DNA from: Galeopsis tetrahit
Lineage: Eukaryota; Streptophyta; Magnoliopsida; Lamiales; Lamiaceae
Direction of reading: 5' to 3'
Assembly (NCBI GenBank): GCA_963675135.1
Contig: OY776133.1
Coordinates: 44,671,494-44,735,493 of the forward strand
DNA: 64,000 nucleotides
The position numbers were made by a program, and so were the translations under genes. Of this stretch, positions 58,326-64,000 are shown one piece after another (position 1 is the first letter of the stretch; every line of letters begins with the position of its first letter). The notes beneath the pieces are model-generated. The model was not told the DNA's origin. It did no database searches and saw nothing but the letters and a program-made list of their open reading frames with translations.

Positions 58326-59740
58326 TGTTGGTCCCTGAGACGGGTGTAAGATCAGCTGACTTGATGTCTGCTGATGGTGTGGAAAATAAACTAACTCTTC
58401 AAGGTAACTAGTCCGCTGATTTCACAAGGGGCCTAGGACTAGTTAGTCGACTGATTAATTACCTATCGGAGTTAAGTGCGGAATTGTAGTGTGCCCATAA
58501 AGATTATACTCGTCTATTATTTAAATACAGTTTGTAAAACATTTTATGCACAAATATGTATGAAAAGACTTGAAATGTAAAGTGCAGAATGTAAATAAGA
58601 CAGTAATTTATAGTGGTTCGGATATACGTTCCTACGTCCACTCTCACGTCCTAACGTGATGTTTAATCCCTTTAATTTACCAAAAATTACAAGGGCTTGT
58701 CCTTTATAGTCCCAAGGGTAGGACTTTGAGATCTGAGCCAGTTCCTTAACTGCTGCGGTCTCCACAAGTGATTGGAAGCACTTGCACTTTAACAAGTGAG
58801 TTGCGAGCACTTGCACTCCACAAGTGATATAGAGCACTTGCACTCTTTACAGTGATGAACACTCAACTTGACTTCTAAGGTTTTATGGTAGAAGGTGGGT
58901 TTTGTGTATATGAACTAGATGAGAATTTCCCTTACAATCTGTTTTAGCTTCATGCTAGGATTGGGAAATTCTCTTTAAGCTATGGATATATATGAGTGGC
59001 TAAACTGGCTTAGATGTTATGAGTTCACTCACTGGGGATGAGGTGATGCGTGTTGAATCTTCATGAACGATCTTCTTGAGCTCTTCTTATTTCTGGACTT
59101 TAAGAACTTTGCTCGACCTCTGCATCTCACACCTCTTCACTCCCCGTGATGTATGAGCTCATTTATATAATGTTGATGTTTGAATGTTACCGTTGGATGA
59201 TAGAAATTCAAATCTCCACTAATTTGGGAATTTCCAATCTCTTGATTTGATATGATTGAATATTACCATTGTCATGTAATTTCAATCATATCTTTGACTT
59301 TCCTTTCTTGCACGTATCTTGTCAATCCTTGACTTCAACTCTGATTGGTCTTCCCTTAATTGAGTAAGAAGACTTCTACTCTTCTTGTAAGAAGACTTCT
59401 ACTCTGCTGGTAAGAAGACTTCTACTCTGCTTGTAAGAAGACTTCTACTCTGCTGGAAAGAAGACTTCTACTCTGCTGGTAAGAAGACTTCTACTCTGCT
59501 GGTGTATACTCATCTTGCTCTTACTCTTCTTATCCTATAAGATGAGTTCAACTCATCTTATCAGGAGACTTCTGGTCTTGGTCTTCTCTTCTCTTCTTGA
59601 GCATTGGCATGTCTTCTCTTCTAACCAGAGTCCTATCTATTACAAGATGTATAATAAAGTTGTCTATACAATACAACTTATCCTATTACATGTTTAATTT
59701 GGTTTATCAAAACTAAACTAAGGATATACATATCCCAACA
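58326..59740 (-). repeat. 5' LTR of the minus-strand non-autonomous element
   Basis: Matches 56192-57585 closely. It has six instead of five 23-bp units, which explains most of the length difference (1415 versus 1394 bp). The minus-strand frame at 58544-58843 mirrors that of the other LTR and is not a gene. Confidence 0.92.
59364..59501. repeat. 23-bp tandem repeat, six units
   Basis: Same unit as at 57233-57347 with one more copy; one unit begins GAAAG in place of GTAAG. Confidence 0.95.
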
Positions 59741-60509
59741 AAGAGATAGTTAGAGATAACTAATTACTAACAGAAATGCGTGGATGGATAAAGAATCAGT
59801 TATGAAGTCAGTTTTCAAGAAAGGTTGGTTACACAACTGAAAGTTCTTGAGGATTGGAAGTCTATAAATACCTCAAGGTATTGATCGATTCAAGACTACT
59901 GAACTACTGAAATTCTACATACTGAAGCATTACTGAAGCACTCAAAGAAGCAAATTACTCACAGAGTTTGAAGTTCAGAAAGCAAGTCTGCAAAACAAGT
60001 GAAGATCAAAGAAGACTGCTACTGAATAGAGAAGTTTTTAGTTTACTGTTTTCAAGTTGCTAGTTACTTGTAAATCACTAGTAAGATCGAAGAAACACTT
60101 GGTAGTGTTATCGAGAAGATCTAAGTCTTATTTCTTGGGACTTAAAACTACAAGAACACACATTACTCCATTAGACGAGTTAATAAGAATATCACAACTA
60201 GGTTTGTGAGAGTGGACGTAGACAAGTTGTCGAACTACTATAAAATCGTTGTGTGTTGTTTACTTTACTGTTTTGTTTGTTGTTTAATTGATTAACTGTT
60301 TAACTACATATCTGAACAAGACAAGTTGAGTGTTCATAACAGAGTTCTCGAATTTAAGTTGAGTATAAACTAGATTTGGGCTCATTGATATATTCTGATT
60401 TCCGCATTGTACTTTGATATATTGAAAGAATTTTGAAAAGTCTATTCACCCCTCTCTAGACATTTTCACTAGCTTACTCAATATTAAACTCAACTTTGGG
60501 ACCTACAAG

Positions 60510-60521
60510 TGGTATTAGAGC
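60510..60521 (+). other. Element B primer binding site
   Basis: TGGTATTAGAGC, one change from the TGGTATCAGAGC initiator-Met consensus, two bases after the LTR. Confidence 0.82.
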
Positions 60522-60677
60522 AGTAGTTTACGAACTGCTGTTTCTTGATAACCGACTTAAGACTTAGGGTGAAGTCTTGGTTCGTGTGTATACGTGCTCT
60601 TAATTGTTCTTGATCACTGCTATTAAATTTATCCTTTTCTTGATACTATACTGTGTTATACTAAGTCTTCTTGAATC

Positions 60678-61344
60678 ATGTCGTTAGAAATCAGTGCTAA
60701 CAAGATACCCAAGTTCCAGGTTCAGGACTACGACTATTAGAAGCTGCGGATGGAGGCGATTTTTAGCTCCACGCATGACCTAATGATCTCTGTTGTCACC
60801 GAGGGTCCGATCGTGACAATGATCCAAAATACTGCTGTCCTCGACAAAGAAAAACCAGTTGGTACTCTCGTCAAGAAAACCAGGTCAGATCTAACCTCAG
60901 AAGAAATGAGGCAAAATAATTTGGATAGCTTGGCGAAGAATTACATCTTACACACTCTTCCTAACGAGTATCTAGGAAAAGTCTTAAAATGTAAAACTGC
61001 CAAAGAGATGTGGGACAAATTAGCTATTATTTGTGAGGGAACTACACTGATCAAAGAGAGCAAACTATCCACTGTTGTCCAAAGATTTGAATCATTTCGA
61101 ATGAAAGCTGGTGAAAATATCGACCAGCTGGATACTCATTTTACTAAGATCATGAATGACTTGGAAGTCCTTGGTAAATCATGTACTCCTCGTGAGATTA
61201 ATCTTAGGATTCTTAAAAGCCTTGATAGTTGATGGAAAATGGTAAAGATGCTTGTTAAGAATACCCAAAACATAGACGTGTGGACTGCAGAGACCATGTT
61301 TCAAACTCTAAAGGCTCATGAGTTTGATTTAGACGAAGATGAAC
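60678..61344 (+). pseudogene. Element B gag, truncated by Element C
   Basis: The ATG at 60678 starts MSLEISANKIPKFQVQDYDY, then a TAG at 60738-60740 sits where a Trp is conserved in related gag proteins. The frame continues with the UBN2-type domain (EMWDKLAIICEGTTLIKESK, FTKIMNDLEVLGKSCTPRE). A TGA at 61230-61232 is a second stop. Coding then goes on (NTQNIDVWTAETMFQTLKAH) to 61344, where Element C's LTR begins. Inactive. Confidence 0.87.
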
Positions 61345-62960
61345 CGTTGGGAATAAAATGATTTTGATTTAGATACCAAAACCCCTGATTGATGATGTTC
61401 AGATTAGTTGAGATAAGCTCAAGTCTAGTTCAGGCAAGTTGTCTCAGTACACTTGAGTAAGTAGAATGCTTAAGTCTAAAAATCTCAGGAATGTTGTGAG
61501 ATTTTAGTGTTCAGGATAGTTGTCCAAAGCTGGAATGTTAGGCAGCTTGATAAGTGTTAAGTGTCTAGGCCAAAGTTGCTGAACTTTCAAGACAAGCTGA
61601 CCAAGTGGACAACTGAGCTGAAGAGATCAAGAACATTAAAGCAGTGCTCATAAATGCAAATGATCAAGACAGTTGAAGTACAAATGATCAAGAGCATTGA
61701 ATGCCAAAGCTTACAGAAGACACATTCAATGAAGCATTTATTGCCAATCATGCCTGAACCAAGCATTGAAGACTTAGAGCATTAAAGAGTGGAGCATTGA
61801 ATGAATGTTGGAACATTCTAAATTGCAGCAGGAATGTTCAGGGAGCTTGTCCCATCTGACCGTTGGTTGAGTGTAGAGTTTGCCACAAATCAACCTTGGG
61901 AAATGTGCATATTTGGAATCTGACACAAGTCTTCTCAGCCGCATTTTTCAGAAGTCAACACATTCATTCAAGCAACCATTGAAGAGCCCTTTTACACAGT
62001 GGATAAAAGGATGCCAAGCTTCATAGCCGTTTCAATGGTGCTGCAAATAGACACATTTGAATTGCTATCCCTCCAACGGTTAGTTGTTCAAATTTGCCTA
62101 TAAATACAGAAGTGATCAAAGGGATTCAATATCCAACTACAAGCTATCAAACTATCATCAAGCTTTCAAAGGAAACCAAGCTGTTCTTCAGAATCCCAAG
62201 TTTCCTGAATCACTTCAATTAGCTAAGCCAATCTTTGTAAACCTCCAAAGCTTAGCATTGAGATATCCTAAGCCTTTACACTGTTCTTATTGTAAAGGGT
62301 ATCTCTACTAGTTGGAACCAAACCTCAAACCCTTATCTCATTTAGTGAAGAGAGTGTTTGTTGTAGAAGTGAGGAGTTAAGGACTGTTAGAGTGAAACAC
62401 AGTCTTAACTCAGAGAGATTGAGCACTAGGACTCAGATTATCCTAGGGATCAAAACACTAAGAGAGTGTTGTTGATCAGTGCACCTTGGCACTATAAAAC
62501 AAGCTAATTCCATTGTGAAGGAATTATCCTGTTCAATCAGGGAAAGTGGATGTAGGAGCTTGAGTCTCTGAACCACTATAAACTTGTGTGCCATTTACTT
62601 ACTGCATTCTTTATTGCACTTACATTCAATCATATTTTTAAAGAAGCAAAACTCAGTAAGTTAAGAAAAACTGTTTTGGACAAAGTCCCTGATAACTGTA
62701 TCTTTTCAGAAATTAACTTGGAGTATTTCTTTGAGACAAAGGCCAACCACATTCCGCACTTAGCAACTCTTTTAGATATTTAGCCAACTGATCACTTAAT
62801 AGTAATCAGTAGGACAAGTATCTACCAAAGTTCACACTCAGGCCAGTTGTGAGACAACCTGCCTGATAAGACCAGTTTTGTTAAAAAGAAAAGAATTTGC
62901 ATACACAAGTGCATTCCCCCCCCCCCATACACTTGTGTCATACTCCACCAAGGACCAACA
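61345..62960 (+). repeat. Element C 5' LTR
   Basis: Starts CGTTGGGAATAAAATG (first base T to C relative to the solo LTR) and ends AAGGACCAACA, 1616 bp. TCCAACGGTTA is at 62072-62082 and TATAAATA at 62099-62106. Several near-copies of AGGATAGTTGTCC and AGCTTGTCCC-type phrases lie in the first half. No gene inside. Confidence 0.92.
62072..62106 (+). promoter_or_regulatory. MSA-type motif and TATA box in Element C LTR
   Basis: TCCAACGGTTA (62072-62082) fits YCYAACGGYYA, and TATAAATA follows 16 bp later at 62099-62106. The arrangement parallels Element A's LTR. Confidence 0.55.
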
Positions 62961-62962
62961 AG

Positions 62963-62974
62963 TGGTATCAGAGC
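62963..62974 (+). other. Element C primer binding site
   Basis: TGGTATCAGAGC, an exact match to the initiator-Met consensus, two bases after the LTR. Confidence 0.9.
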
Positions 62975-63098
62975 AGGGGTTCATAGACCACTGCTTCTGA
63001 AAATCATTGATTTTCAAAATCACATTTTCTGTGGTCACTGAACTGATCCAAATTTCTGAAAAACTTATCTGTGTTCATCTTATATTATTTCTGTTGAA

Positions 63099-64000
63099 AT
63101 GGCTAACAATGCAGTTCCAGGAGATGATGTCAACACCATCAACAACATGGGTCCAAACCAAGTCAATCATATTTCTCATCACAAATTGCCAATGTTCTCA
63201 ATTGAGAACTATGATTTCTGGAAGATCAGGATGAGAGCACATCTTGCTTGCCAGCATGATGAGATGCTTAAAGTCATCACTAGAGGGCCTTTCACATTCA
63301 CTAAAGCAAATCCCAAGCTCACTGATGCTCAGAAAGCAGATCCAAGGGAGTTGCTGCCAAAGGATGAAGATGACTTTACAGCTGAAGAAAGAAAAAGGCA
63401 CAACCTGAACTACATTGCAATGAACACATTGTACCAGCCTATTCCAGATGCAGTGATGGGAAGAGTGTACCACTGCACATCAGCTAAATAGATTTGGGAC
63501 ACCTTAGAACTTATGTGTGAAGGTACCAAAAAGATCAAGGAGAATAAGCTTCAAGTGGCTATCCAAAAATATGAAAAATTCTCTATGGAAGCCAATGAAA
63601 CTATTGATCATCTTGATGGCAGGTTCACTGACATCATGAATGAGATAAACTCTCTTGGCAAGTTCTATGCCAAAAGAGAGGTTGCTTTGAAGATTCTGAG
63701 AAGTCTCACATCCAAGTGGGACATATATTTTGTCATGAAGCAAAATACCAGCAATCTTGACAACATGCCAATGCAGCAAGTATTCTCTGAACTCAAAGCA
63801 TATGAGTTTGATCTAAACAGAAAGAAGGTGCATGAAGAGCCATCCTCCTCAAGCAAAGGTGTTGCCTTCAAAGCTGCTGAAACAGAAAAGAAGAATACTC
63901 AAAGACCCTCTCAATCTGTTTCAAAATCTGAAATAAAGGAGGAGCTGGCACTCATGGCTAAGAGATTTGAGAAGCTCAACTCTAGATTTGGTAGATACAA
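63099..64000 (+). pseudogene. Element C gag (partial at window end)
   Basis: ATG at 63099. A disordered leader is followed by KLPMFSIENYDFWKIRMRAH and the UBN2-type gag domain. One in-frame TAG (63489-63491) sits just before IWDTLELMCEGTKKIKENK. After it the frame is open to the window end (FTDIMNEINSLGKFYAKRE, MPMQQVFSELKAYEFDL). The zinc knuckle would lie beyond 64000. The single stop makes this copy probably inactive, although read-through cannot be excluded from sequence. Confidence 0.88.

Larger units (their letters stand above)
56192..59740 (-). mobile_element. Non-autonomous minus-strand LTR retrotransposon (no coding region)
   Basis: The two LTRs are 56192-57585 (1394 bp) and 58326-59740 (1415 bp). 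Only about 740 bp lies between them. On the minus strand this holds a primer site (TGGTATCGGAGC, 58312-58323) and a polypurine tract (57586-57600). AAGAG flanks the element on both sides (56187-56191 and 59741-59745). No gag or pol motif was found, so it would need proteins from a related element. The LTR pair is very similar, which suggests a fairly recent insertion. Confidence 0.93.
55701..60507 (+). mobile_element. Element B 5' LTR, split by a nested minus-strand element
   Basis: The LTR starts TGTTGGGGTATGAATCC at 55701, runs to 56191, is interrupted by the 3.5-kb minus-strand element, and resumes at 59746-60507, ending GGGACCTACA (a decayed ACCAACA). The reconstructed length is about 1.25 kb. 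It is followed by a primer binding site and gag. It resembles the solo LTR at 24821. Confidence 0.82.
61345..64000 (+). mobile_element. Element C: Ty1/copia (SIRE-like) retrotransposon, 5' part only
   Basis: The LTR is followed by a primer site and gag. It inserted into Element B's gag, so it is younger. The right part is beyond the window. Its LTR family also supplies the solo LTR at 14984-16621. Confidence 0.9.

Overview
The window is nuclear DNA of a flowering plant, most likely a eudicot. The evidence is plant spliceosomal intron signals, a plant-type small secreted cysteine-rich (thionin-like) gene family, Ty1/copia LTR retrotransposons of the SIRE/Sirevirus type primed by initiator-Met tRNA, a plant LINE, a CACTA transposon and several MITE/SINE-like insertions. 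No bacterial, organellar, rRNA or complete tRNA gene was seen.

Region 1 (1-18790) is a head-to-tail array with a basic unit of about 2.39 kb. Six units are complete and a seventh is cut off. Each complete unit carries one minus-strand thionin-like gene. The single-ORF view ends in an intron. A GT-AG intron of about 240 bp joins exon 1 to an 80-base second exon that adds three cysteines and a stop, giving 114 aa with 12 mature cysteines. Units 1-3 are nearly identical, unit 4 is the longest (3.28 kb), and units 5-6 share a different internal deletion. A CACTA-like terminus and an LTR-derived block are part of the unit and were amplified with the gene. Unit 6 is split by a 1638-bp solo LTR (target duplication GTATG) between the gene's stop codon and its AATAAA.

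Region 2 (18791-64000) is a deeply nested transposon cluster inside unit 7. A plus-strand LTR (from 18791) holds a decayed LINE (19614-24292) flanked by 268-bp direct repeats. That LTR is broken at 24710 by a minus-strand LTR, which in turn holds a solo LTR (24821-26515, with its own Stowaway-like MITE) and Element A (27371-54161, target duplication TAATC). Element A is a complete but inactivated SIRE-like element with gag, pol and a long third ORF after pol. Its gag is split by a 12.4-kb non-autonomous CACTA element (29817-42232, target duplication TAT) that carries a tnpA remnant and intron-containing fragments of apparent host genes. Downstream, a minus-strand LTR (54705) is broken by Element B (LTR from 55701). 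Element B's LTR holds a 3.5-kb minus-strand non-autonomous LTR element (56192-59740, target duplication AAGAG), and its gag is broken by Element C (LTR 61345-62960), whose gag runs off the window.

The thionin-like genes are the only plausible functional host genes. All transposon ORFs checked carry stops or frameshifts, except those too incomplete to judge. Family names come from motif recognition by eye; no database search was run.
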